Program-made: the position numbers and the translations under genes
Shown here: positions 1 through 5,594 of the stretch, piece after piece
How positions within the stretch are numbered: position 1 is the first letter of the stretch
Layout of the letters: each line of letters starts with the position of its first letter
The notes under the pieces: model-generated
Database searches by the model: none
The model's input: only the letters and a program-made list of their open reading frames with translations
Told to the model about the DNA's origin: nothing
From: an uncultured Bacilli bacterium
GTDB taxonomy: Bacteria > Bacillota_I > Bacilli_A > RF39 > UBA660
Assembly (NCBI GenBank): GCA_944363865.1
Contig: CALVVN010000057.1
Coordinates: 1 to 14,666 of the forward strand
Length of the DNA: 14,666 nucleotides
Direction of reading: 5' to 3'

Positions 1-324
1 GTAGCATATGCAGGAGGAGTATGGAATACAAATAATTCAAGTTATTATATAGCCCAGAACGCATCAAGCGGAGCATCGTACTGGTGGACAATGAGTCCGT
101 ACTACTGGCGCGACTGGTACAGCAGCACCTACGGCGCTAGCGTGTTCTACGTTGGCGGGTCGTCTAGCACTGGCTACTTGAGCAACAACTACGTCAGCAA
201 CGCGTACGGCGTGCGTCCCGTAATTTCTCTAAAATCTTGTGTTAATTATGCAAGTGGAGACGGAACAGCAAGTAGTCCATATACAGTGTCAGTTGACGCA
301 GCATGTTCAAGTGCTGAGAATTAA
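1..324 (+). CDS. C-terminal part of a DUF6273/C-type-lectin-like surface protein, likely variable-region carrier (partial)
   Basis: The frame is open from the first base and ends with TAA at 322-324, so the start lies outside the window; the ATG at 91 is internal. The visible 107 residues are rich in Tyr, Ser, Gly, Trp and Asn. They include SYWWTMSPYYW at about residues 26-36 and YGVRPVISLKSC at about 69-80, then a short tail with two more Cys. The GVRPV ending resembles the end of formylglycine-enzyme or C-type-lectin-like folds and of DUF6273-type gut Bacillota proteins; this is a memory-based likeness, not a search. Bases 61-225 differ sharply in composition from the rest of the gene (separate entry). 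A terminator follows directly, so the next gene is a separate transcription unit. Function is not established; a displayed binding protein is the most plausible reading. Confidence 0.7.
   Translation, partial: VAYAGGVWNTNNSSYYIAQNASSGASYWWTMSPYYWRDWYSSTYGASVFYVGGSSSTGYLSNNYVSNAYGVRPVISLKSCVNYASGDGTASSPYTVSVDAACSSAEN
61..225 (+). other. GC-rich, C-ending-codon segment: candidate DGR variable region
   Basis: GC is 34 of 60 bases at 61-120 and 36 of 60 at 121-180, while the flanking DNA is mostly A and T. All nine Tyr codons here are TAC, whereas the five Tyr codons elsewhere in the visible gene are TAT. Many other codons also have the form NNC (AGC, GGC, AAC, CGC, GAC, ACC, GTC). In known diversity-generating retroelements, adenines of AAC codons in a template repeat are mutated during reverse transcription, giving NNC codons in the C-terminal variable region of a lectin-fold target. 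The pattern fits that. No reverse transcriptase or template repeat is visible in this window, so the call is an inference. Confidence 0.45.
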
Positions 325-331
325 CATAATT

Positions 332-364
332 AAAAAAATAAACGTTAAATCCGTTTATTTTTTT
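332..364 (+). terminator. Rho-independent terminator of the variable-tail gene
   Basis: A perfect 13-bp inverted repeat has left arm 332-344, a 7-base loop at 345-351 and right arm 352-364, with the right arm ending in seven T. It begins seven bases after the stop codon and separates this gene from the exporter gene. Confidence 0.85.
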
Positions 365-415
365 AAAGTGTTTTTTTTGTATTGTGATAATAATAATATT
401 AGAAAGGATGATTTG

Positions 416-2455
416 ATGAAAAAATATGTTGTAAAGCAAAATAGTGCTTTTAGTTGTGCGACAGCATGTGTCTTATCCATTATTAAATATTGTGGTGGTA
501 ATATTTCTTATGAAGAATTAAATGTTATTTTGAATGTAGACAGAGCTGGAACAAATGCTTATGATATTTTGAATGGTATAAAGTCTATTGGTTTTGATGG
601 TCATGGTTTAAAAATAGACTTTAATAATTTAATTAATCATGATGTTTCCTTTCCTTTAATCGCACATGTAATTAGAAATAATATGTATCATTTTGTTGTA
701 ATTTACAGTATAGATAAAAAACAGCAGTGTATTAAAGTAATGGATCCGTCTATTGGACTAATTAAAATTAAATTTAATGATTTTAAAAAAATGTATTTGA
801 ATACTATATTAGAAATAATTCCAAATGGTATAATTCCTAATGTGAAAGAAGATGTTTTTAGTTTTAAAAAGTTGTTTAAACTTTTAAGTAGATATAAAAT
901 TATTCTTTTAAAAATTATATTTCTTTCTGTTATTACAATAATACTTTCTCTAATATCAAGTTTATTACTAAAAATGATTGTTATCTATAATAATGTTAAT
1001 TTGATTTTGTCGGTATTTATATTGATAGTTTTTTTTAGAACACTATTTAATTATTTTTTAGAGAAAATTATAATTTCTTTTCAAAATAAACTAGGTTCAT
1101 CACTTATAAGAGATTCTATTAGTCATATTATGAAAGTACCTATTCGGTATGTAAAAAATAAAAATACTGGAGATATACTAGATAGAATAAGAGATGTTGA
1201 AAATATTAAGGAAACTATTGTTGGTGTTTCGTTGAAGATATTTGTGAATATTTTATTTGTATTTTTTACTTTATTTTTTCTGCTGTTTATAAGTCTTAAA
1301 TTATTTATTATTAATATTATATTTATTTCTTTTTATTCGTTGTTTTCTATAATTTACTATAGTTTTTTGAAAAAGAAATTATTTGATATTAAAAATAACT
1401 ATGGTATGTATGAAAGTTCTATAACTGAAGTAATTTCTAACTATGAAAGTGTTAAAAACTTAGAAGTTGAAAATATATTTATTAATAAAGTCCTTTCTAA
1501 ATATTATGTTTATTTGTTTAGATTAAATAAAGTATTAAATGGTATAAATGTTTTTGAAAACTTAAAAACTTTTTTTGGTGAACTTTTGATCATAGTTTGT
1601 ATCTATTTATCAATATATTTGTTAAATAATAAAGTTATTGATTTTTCTTCTTTATTTTTAATTTATTCTCTTGTTTTAAATATAGTTTCTCCTCTTAATA
1701 GTTTATTGAGTAGTGTTATGAATGTTAAAGAAATGCAAGTTGTAATCAAAAGAGTTAATGATTTATTTAAAGTTAGGGAAGAATTCAAAGAGGTAGATAA
1801 AATAGTTGATGGGAATATCACATTTAATAATGTTAGGTTGTGTATTAATCATAAACTTAGTGATAGTATTAATCTTATTATTCCAAAATCTTCAATGTAT
1901 TTAATTTATGGCTATAGTGGTGTTGGTAAAAGCACTATACTTAAAGTTTTAAATGGGGAAATAGAAAACTATAAAGGTAATATATACATCGGTGGGGTTA
2001 ATATAAAAGATATTAATTATAGTGTTTTAAAGAAATCAATTAGTTTTGTTTCTCAAGAAGAAAAATTATTTAATGATACTTTGAAAAACAATATTAAACT
2101 TTTTAGAGATGTTACTGATGAAGAATATGAGAAAGTTTTAAAAATTACTTTTGTGAACAAAATAAGGGATTCTAAAAGTTTTAGAGATGATTTTGTTATT
2201 TATGAAGACGGTATTAATTTAAGTGGCGGAGAGCGTCAAAAAATTATTTTAGCGAGAGCTTTATTAAAAAGTTTTAATTATTTGATTATAGATGAAGGTC
2301 TTAGCGAAGTTAGTTTTTCTGATGAAAAACAAATATTAGATAACATTAGAGCTCTATATAAAAATAAAACTATAATTTATGTTTCTCATAAAAAAGATAT
2401 AATTGATTTCTTTGAAGATAGGTATGAACTGAAAGGAGGTGATAAGTATAACTGA
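416..2455 (+). CDS. Peptidase-containing ABC transporter (C39 peptidase-TMD-NBD), bacteriocin processing and export
   Basis: A 679-residue membrane exporter of the PCAT type, which removes double-glycine leaders and pumps the mature peptide out. Start ATG 416 follows AGAAAGGA; the frame runs open further upstream but only across the previous terminator. Residues 1 to about 130 are a C39 peptidase with Gln8, catalytic Cys14, His92 and Asp110 in the expected places. A hydrophobic six-helix-type domain spans about 150-430. The nucleotide-binding domain has Walker A GYSGVGKST at 499-507, a Q-loop FVSQEE, signature LSGGE at 602-606, Walker B with Asp626-Glu627 and switch His658, so it looks fully active. 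After Walker B it reads GLSE rather than the common ATSA. Two leader-peptide genes follow immediately, the first overlapping its 3' end, which identifies the likely substrates. No HlyD-type accessory protein is present. A weak extended -10 (TGTGATAAT, 383-391) is the only promoter hint. Confidence 0.93.
   Translation: MKKYVVKQNSAFSCATACVLSIIKYCGGNISYEELNVILNVDRAGTNAYDILNGIKSIGFDGHGLKIDFNNLINHDVSFPLIAHVIRNNMYHFVVIYSIDKKQQCIKVMDPSIGLIKIKFNDFKKMYLNTILEIIPNGIIPNVKEDVFSFKKLFKLLSRYKIILLKIIFLSVITIILSLISSLLLKMIVIYNNVNLILSVFILIVFFRTLFNYFLEKIIISFQNKLGSSLIRDSISHIMKVPIRYVKNKNTGDILDRIRDVENIKETIVGVSLKIFVNILFVFFTLFFLLFISLKLFIINIIFISFYSLFSIIYYSFLKKKLFDIKNNYGMYESSITEVISNYESVKNLEVENIFINKVLSKYYVYLFRLNKVLNGINVFENLKTFFGELLIIVCIYLSIYLLNNKVIDFSSLFLIYSLVLNIVSPLNSLLSSVMNVKEMQVVIKRVNDLFKVREEFKEVDKIVDGNITFNNVRLCINHKLSDSINLIIPKSSMYLIYGYSGVGKSTILKVLNGEIENYKGNIYIGGVNIKDINYSVLKKSISFVSQEEKLFNDTLKNNIKLFRDVTDEEYEKVLKITFVNKIRDSKSFRDDFVIYEDGINLSGGERQKIILARALLKSFNYLIIDEGLSEVSFSDEKQILDNIRALYKNKTIIYVSHKKDIIDFFEDRYELKGGDKYN
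2432..2443 (+). promoter_or_regulatory. Extended Shine-Dalgarno, AAAGGAGGTGAT
   Basis: All twelve bases are complementary to the usual 3' end of Bacillota 16S rRNA, an unusually strong ribosome binding site. It lies inside the last codons of the exporter gene and serves the first bacteriocin gene. Its core GGAGG ends at 2439, which points to a start near 2446-2449; the only in-frame candidate there is the ATA at 2448. Confidence 0.75.
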
Positions 2456-2579
2456 TAACGAATTATATGCCGTTCATGGTGGTGGAATTGGCTGGGGTAT
2501 TGCTGGCTTAATAGCAGGGTTTCTAACTTTTGTTATAGGAATAGTTGACGGATATATGAGACCATTAAAATGTAATTAG
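2448..2579 (+). CDS. Double-glycine-leader bacteriocin peptide A (apparent AUA start)
   Basis: This frame encodes a 12-residue leader, (M)TDNELYAVHGG, and a 31-residue core that begins GIGWGIAGLIAG and ends MRPLKCN. ELxxVxGG matches the class II bacteriocin leader pattern cut by C39 peptidases. The core is hydrophobic, Gly-rich and weakly cationic, with GxxxG motifs (GLIAG, GIVDG) and one Cys next to last. There is no ATG in frame. GTG 2439 would give a 15-residue leader but lies inside the ribosome binding site; ATA 2448 has the right spacing and makes the leader the same length as that of the next gene. It overlaps the exporter gene by eight bases, suggesting translational coupling. I infer it is one partner of a two-peptide bacteriocin. 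The start codon is the uncertain part; the frame is well supported. Confidence 0.75.
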   Translation: MTDNELYAVHGGGIGWGIAGLIAGFLTFVIGIVDGYMRPLKCN

Positions 2580-2597
2580 AAGGAGGTGTTTGGTTTG

Positions 2598-2753
2598 ATG
2601 AATAATAATGAGTTAACTGAAGTTGTTGGAGGTGCTATAAGTGCGACTTTAGTTAATGCTCTTGTAAGAGGATTTACAGCTTTATTTGAATTTGGAAAAG
2701 CTGTTGGAACGGCTATAAGGAGAGCAAGGACAGGCACAATTTGTTCTGTATAA
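2598..2753 (+). CDS. Double-glycine-leader bacteriocin peptide B
   Basis: A 51-residue precursor with a 12-residue leader, MNNNELTEVVGG, and a 39-residue core from AISATLVNALVRG to TGTICSV. ATG 2598 lies 10 bases after AAGGAGG (2579-2585); an in-frame TTG directly upstream is less likely. The leader matches that of the upstream peptide at the N, EL, V and GG positions. The core is amphipathic and cationic (five Arg/Lys against one Glu), with GKAVG as a GxxxG motif and one Cys third from the end. It sits 18 bases after the first peptide and is followed by a terminator, so exporter and both peptides form one operon. The pair fits class IIb (two-peptide) bacteriocins, in which both chains insert together into the target membrane. 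No immunity gene is recognisable beside it. Confidence 0.82.
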   Translation: MNNNELTEVVGGAISATLVNALVRGFTALFEFGKAVGTAIRRARTGTICSV

Positions 2754-2762
2754 TAAGTTTTT

Positions 2763-2790
2763 AGATCGTTGATATGTTCAACGATCTTTT
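2763..2790 (+). terminator. Rho-independent terminator of the bacteriocin operon
   Basis: Perfect 10-bp stem AGATCGTTGA (2763-2772) with TCAACGATCT (2778-2787), loop TATGT, followed by T residues. It starts ten bases after the stop of peptide B and defines the 3' end of the operon. Confidence 0.9.
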
Positions 2791-2837
2791 AACATAATAT
2801 TTTCTTTTTTTTTGTTAACAATAAAAATGTGATACTA

Positions 2838-4268
2838 ATGAAAAATAATAGTTTATGGTTAGATGATGAAAGAAAAAAATTAAAAAAAATTGATAGAGAT
2901 ATTGAAACAGAAGTACTAGTTATTGGTGGAGGAATTACTGGACTTTCTATTTTATACCAACTTAATAAAAATGGTGTAAATGCGACTTTGGTTGAAAGAA
3001 ATATTTGTGGTGAAGGTGTAACTTCTAGAAGTACTGCTAAAATAACTTTTTTACAAGAAAAATTATATATGAATATTAGAAAGTTTGAAGGAGAAAAAGT
3101 TGCAAGAGATTATTTAAATAGTCAAATTGAAGCAGTTAATATTATAAAAAATATTATTGCTGATGAGAAAATCGCTTGTGATTTAGAAGAAGTAGATTCT
3201 ATTCTTTTTACTAATAATAAAAAAAATTATAAGAAGTTAAGAGAAGAATATAATTTTCTTTTAAAATCTAATGTAAATGCAAAATTGGAAAGAATATTGG
3301 AGTTACATAATAGTTTAGGTGTTCGTGTTAAAAATACATATGTGTTTAATCCAGTAAAATATATCAATGGTTTAAAAGATATTTTGTCAAAAAATATTTT
3401 TGAAAATTCAAAAGTTACCGATATTAAAAAAAATGATGACTTTTATACTACGAAAGTAAATGATTTTTTAATTAAGTCAAAGTATGTTATTGTTGCAACA
3501 CATTATCCTTATTTTGTGTTTCCTTTTGTTTTACCAATTAAGAGTCACATTGAGAAATCTTATTTAGGTGCGGTTAAAAGTAAAAACTTTAAAAGTTTCA
3601 GTGCGATTAATATAGATGATAATTGTATATCTATGAGGTATTATAAAGATAAAGGTGTGAACTATTTAATATATTTATATGGTTCTTATAAAAGTAGTAG
3701 TGTTACAGATATAAAGCATAATTTTGAAAAGTTTAAGTCTAAATACGATTTTGAATACATTTGGAGTAATAAAGATATTATAACCGATGACTATAGACCG
3801 TATATAGGTAAAGTTTATAAAAATGATTCTACGTTTTTAATATCTACTGGTTATAATACATGGGGTATGACTAACGCTACAATTGGTAGTATTATAATAA
3901 AAGATATTATTGTGAATAAAAAAAATAAGTATATTAGCTTATTTGATCCCAATAGGTGTATTAATTTAAATAGGATTGTTAATTTTCCTAGTAATTTATA
4001 TGGTAATGCTAAATCATTTTTGAAAGGATTACAGAATAATCAAAGCAATGTAAGATATGATAAAATTGATGGGAAGTCAGTTGCCATTTATAAAGATAGT
4101 AGAGGTAAAGATCACATTGTTTATAATAAATGTCCTCATATGAAATGTGGAATACTATTTAATGAAACCGAACTTACGTGGGATTGTATGTGTCATGGTT
4201 CTAGATTTGATATAGATGGAAGATGTATTGAAGGCCCTAGTAATTTTGACATAACATATGATAAATAA
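2838..4268 (+). CDS. FAD-dependent oxidoreductase with C-terminal Rieske [2Fe-2S] domain (YhfW-like)
   Basis: A 476-residue two-domain protein. Residues 26-50 carry the dinucleotide-binding fold with GGGITG at 30-35 and a Glu at the end of the second strand (VER), as in DAO/glycine-oxidase-type flavoproteins. The C-terminus is a Rieske cluster site with C-P-H at 432-434 and CxxH at 450-453 (CMCH), so all four iron ligands are present. This order matches Bacillus YhfW-type proteins, whose substrate is not known to me; electrons presumably pass between flavin and cluster in the cytosol. Start: ATG 2838 is preferred over GTG 2829; neither has a strong ribosome site. The preceding spacer holds the palindrome TTGTTAACAA (2812-2821). 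It stands alone between terminator 2763-2790 and tsaC, and the 203 bases after it show no clear hairpin or gene. Confidence 0.85.
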   Translation: MKNNSLWLDDERKKLKKIDRDIETEVLVIGGGITGLSILYQLNKNGVNATLVERNICGEGVTSRSTAKITFLQEKLYMNIRKFEGEKVARDYLNSQIEAVNIIKNIIADEKIACDLEEVDSILFTNNKKNYKKLREEYNFLLKSNVNAKLERILELHNSLGVRVKNTYVFNPVKYINGLKDILSKNIFENSKVTDIKKNDDFYTTKVNDFLIKSKYVIVATHYPYFVFPFVLPIKSHIEKSYLGAVKSKNFKSFSAINIDDNCISMRYYKDKGVNYLIYLYGSYKSSSVTDIKHNFEKFKSKYDFEYIWSNKDIITDDYRPYIGKVYKNDSTFLISTGYNTWGMTNATIGSIIIKDIIVNKKNKYISLFDPNRCINLNRIVNFPSNLYGNAKSFLKGLQNNQSNVRYDKIDGKSVAIYKDSRGKDHIVYNKCPHMKCGILFNETELTWDCMCHGSRFDIDGRCIEGPSNFDITYDK

Positions 4269-4471
4269 ATACATAGTAATTTTAAATAAAGTTTAAACAA
4301 TATTCATTGATATTTTTTGGAAACTATGACATAATTTTCTTAGAACAAGCAAGTGATAATAATAGTAGAAAGTGAAGTTTTAATTAGAGATTATCAAAGC
4401 AAATTAGAGTATATGATAAAAATAAGTTTTTATACTAACTTTATAAGTCTTTATAGGAAGTGATATTTAAA

Positions 4472-5077
4472 ATGGTTAAAATATATAATAAAAATGAAAT
4501 AAATGAATTATCTAAAATTTTAAAAAATAATGGTGTAATAAGTGTTCCTACAGATACTGTTTACGGATTATGTTCAAGAATAAATTCTTCTCAAGCATAT
4601 AATAATTTATTAAATGTAAAAAACAGATCTAAAAGTAAATTTTTTTCAATAATGTGCGCGAATATCGAACAAGTCAAAAAAATTGCAATTGTAAACGATT
4701 TAGCAGAAAAATTAATATCTGAATTTATGCCAGGACCAATCACGTTAATTTTAAAGAAAAATAGAGAGTTTCCTAAATATGCTAACAAAGAAATTGATAC
4801 TGTTGCTATTAGAATGGCTACATCAAAAGAACTTGAGGAATTGATTATGTTAGTTGGATCGCCCTTATTTATGACCAGCGCTAATATAAGTGGTGCAAAA
4901 GAATGTAAAGATATTGATGAAATTGTTAAAAGTTTTCCAAATATTGATGGAATATTAGAAGGCAGTGTAAATTATGGTATATCAAGTACAATCGTTGATT
5001 TAACAAACAACAATATAAAGATAGTTAGAAATGGTCCTATAGAACTGAAAGATATATTAGAAAAAATAAATTGTTAA
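4472..5077 (+). CDS. tsaC: L-threonylcarbamoyladenylate synthase (YrdC/Sua5 family, short TsaC form)
   Basis: A 201-residue cytosolic enzyme that makes threonylcarbamoyl-AMP from threonine, bicarbonate and ATP, the first step of the t6A modification at position 37 of ANN-decoding tRNAs. Visible family signatures are PTDTVYGL (26-33), the KxR motif K50-N-R52 followed by SKSK, MPGPITLIL (86-94), VAIRMA (111-116), the SxN motif S136-A-N138 in MTSANISG, and STIVDL (172-177). The length fits the single-domain form without the Sua5 C-terminal domain. Start ATG 4472 is preferred over GTG 4460 because AGGAAGTGAT lies just upstream of the ATG, overlapping the GTG. Its partners TsaB, TsaD and TsaE are not in the window. 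A YciO-type paralogue cannot be fully excluded. Confidence 0.9.
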   Translation: MVKIYNKNEINELSKILKNNGVISVPTDTVYGLCSRINSSQAYNNLLNVKNRSKSKFFSIMCANIEQVKKIAIVNDLAEKLISEFMPGPITLILKKNREFPKYANKEIDTVAIRMATSKELEELIMLVGSPLFMTSANISGAKECKDIDEIVKSFPNIDGILEGSVNYGISSTIVDLTNNNIKIVRNGPIELKDILEKINC

Positions 5078-5091
5078 AAAACGAAGGAATT

Positions 5092-5166
5092 ATGAGAAAT
5101 ATTAAAATCAATGATTATAAAAGAGACAAAAGAAAAAAGAAAAGAAAATATGTAGTCACTAAATAA
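5092..5166 (+). CDS. 24-residue highly basic peptide, unknown
   Basis: A short frame starts at ATG 5092 behind AAGGA, 14 bases after the tsaC stop, and ends at TAA 5164-5166. The product is almost half Lys and Arg, with the cluster KRDKRKKKRK at residues 10-19 and a VVTK ending. Such a peptide could bind RNA or ribosomes, or could be chance coding in an A-rich stretch; the ribosome site is slightly close to the ATG. The rpsO promoter begins six bases after its stop. I do not recognise a family. Confidence 0.4.
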   Translation: MRNIKINDYKRDKRKKKRKYVVTK

Positions 5167-5171
5167 AATCC

Positions 5172-5200
5172 TTGATTTTTTCATATAAATAGAGTATTAT
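5172..5200 (+). promoter_or_regulatory. Sigma-A-type promoter of rpsO-pnp
   Basis: TTGATT (5172-5177), a 17-base spacer and TATTAT (5195-5200) give a good vegetative promoter. Transcription would begin near 5207, at the base of the leader hairpin. A weak six-pair hairpin (5165-5179) overlaps its -35. Confidence 0.65.
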
Positions 5201-5204
5201 TAAG

Positions 5205-5282
5205 TAGTAAGTTTTTTCTTGGTTTAAAGACTCCTCGGCTTTTTACTAAGAAATGACGGATATTTTAAAAGGAGGAAATAAA
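5205..5282 (+). promoter_or_regulatory. Structured rpsO 5' leader, probable S15 autoregulatory element
   Basis: TAGTAA (5205-5210) can pair with TTACTA (5243-5248), enclosing a segment with TCTT/AAGA complementarity. TCCTC (5232-5236) in that segment can pair with GAGGA (5272-5276) of the rpsO ribosome site, forming a pseudoknot that would block translation. Ribosomal protein S15 is known to repress its own mRNA through leader structures in E. coli and Bacillota. The pairings are seen; regulation is inferred. Confidence 0.45.
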
Positions 5283-5552
5283 ATGGCTTTAAGTAAAGAG
5301 AAAAAAGAAACTATTATTAAAAAGTATGCTAGAAGTAAGAATGATACTGGTAGTGTTGAAGTTCAAGTTGCGTTGTTAACTGAAGAAATAAATGTTTTAA
5401 CTGAACATTTAAAAATACACATCCATGATTTTCATTCTAAATTAGGACTTATGAAAATGATAGGTAAAAGAAGAAGTTTACTCGACTACTTAAAAAGAGA
5501 AGATGTAGTTAGATATCGTGAACTTATAAAAAGTTTAAATTTAAGAAAGTAG
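5283..5552 (+). CDS. rpsO: 30S ribosomal protein S15
   Basis: An 89-residue protein, the usual S15 length. S15 binds early to the central domain of 16S rRNA and helps form the platform and the bridge to the 50S subunit. Family features are the N-terminal ALSKEKKETIIKKYARS, then NDTGSVEVQVALLTEEI (about 23-39), the conserved loop HDFHSKLGLMKMIGKRRSLLDYL and the C-terminal YRELIKSLNLRK. Start ATG 5283 follows AAAAGGAGG by seven bases; the in-frame ATG at 5253 would place the ribosome site inside the gene. It has its own promoter and leader, and pnp lies 42 bases downstream, the same rpsO-pnp order as in many bacteria. Confidence 0.98.
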   Translation: MALSKEKKETIIKKYARSKNDTGSVEVQVALLTEEINVLTEHLKIHIHDFHSKLGLMKMIGKRRSLLDYLKREDVVRYRELIKSLNLRK

Positions 5553-5577
5553 GCACTTGTTTTAAGTGTCTTTTTTT
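5552..5577 (+). terminator. Terminator/attenuator between rpsO and pnp
   Basis: GGCACTT (5552-5558) pairs with AAGTGTC (5564-5570), with one G-U pair, and is followed by seven T. It overlaps the last base of the rpsO stop codon. As no clear promoter lies before pnp, partial read-through is likely. Confidence 0.75.
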
Positions 5578-5594
5578 AATTAGAAAGGTAATGT

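Noticed and set aside
91..324. Independent 77-residue gene starting at ATG 91
   Set aside because: The same frame is open back to base 1 with sensible sequence, and there is no ribosome site before 91; it is the tail of a larger gene.
239..415. Longer N-terminus for the ABC exporter
   Set aside because: It would run through the previous gene's end and its terminator; the C39 domain begins properly at ATG 416.
2439..2441. GTG as start of bacteriocin peptide A
   Set aside because: It overlaps the GGAGG core of the ribosome site, leaving only a poorly spaced AAAGG upstream; ATA 2448 fits spacing and leader length better. Kept as the main alternative.
2453..2455. UGA read as Trp (Mollicutes-type code)
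   Set aside because: The TGA here is the exporter stop and is followed at once by TAA; Trp is encoded by TGG throughout and I saw no in-frame TGA within a conserved gene.
5165..5179. Terminator after the 24-residue peptide
   Set aside because: AAAATC/GATTTT gives only six AT-rich pairs with a three-base loop and overlaps the rpsO -35; too weak to call.
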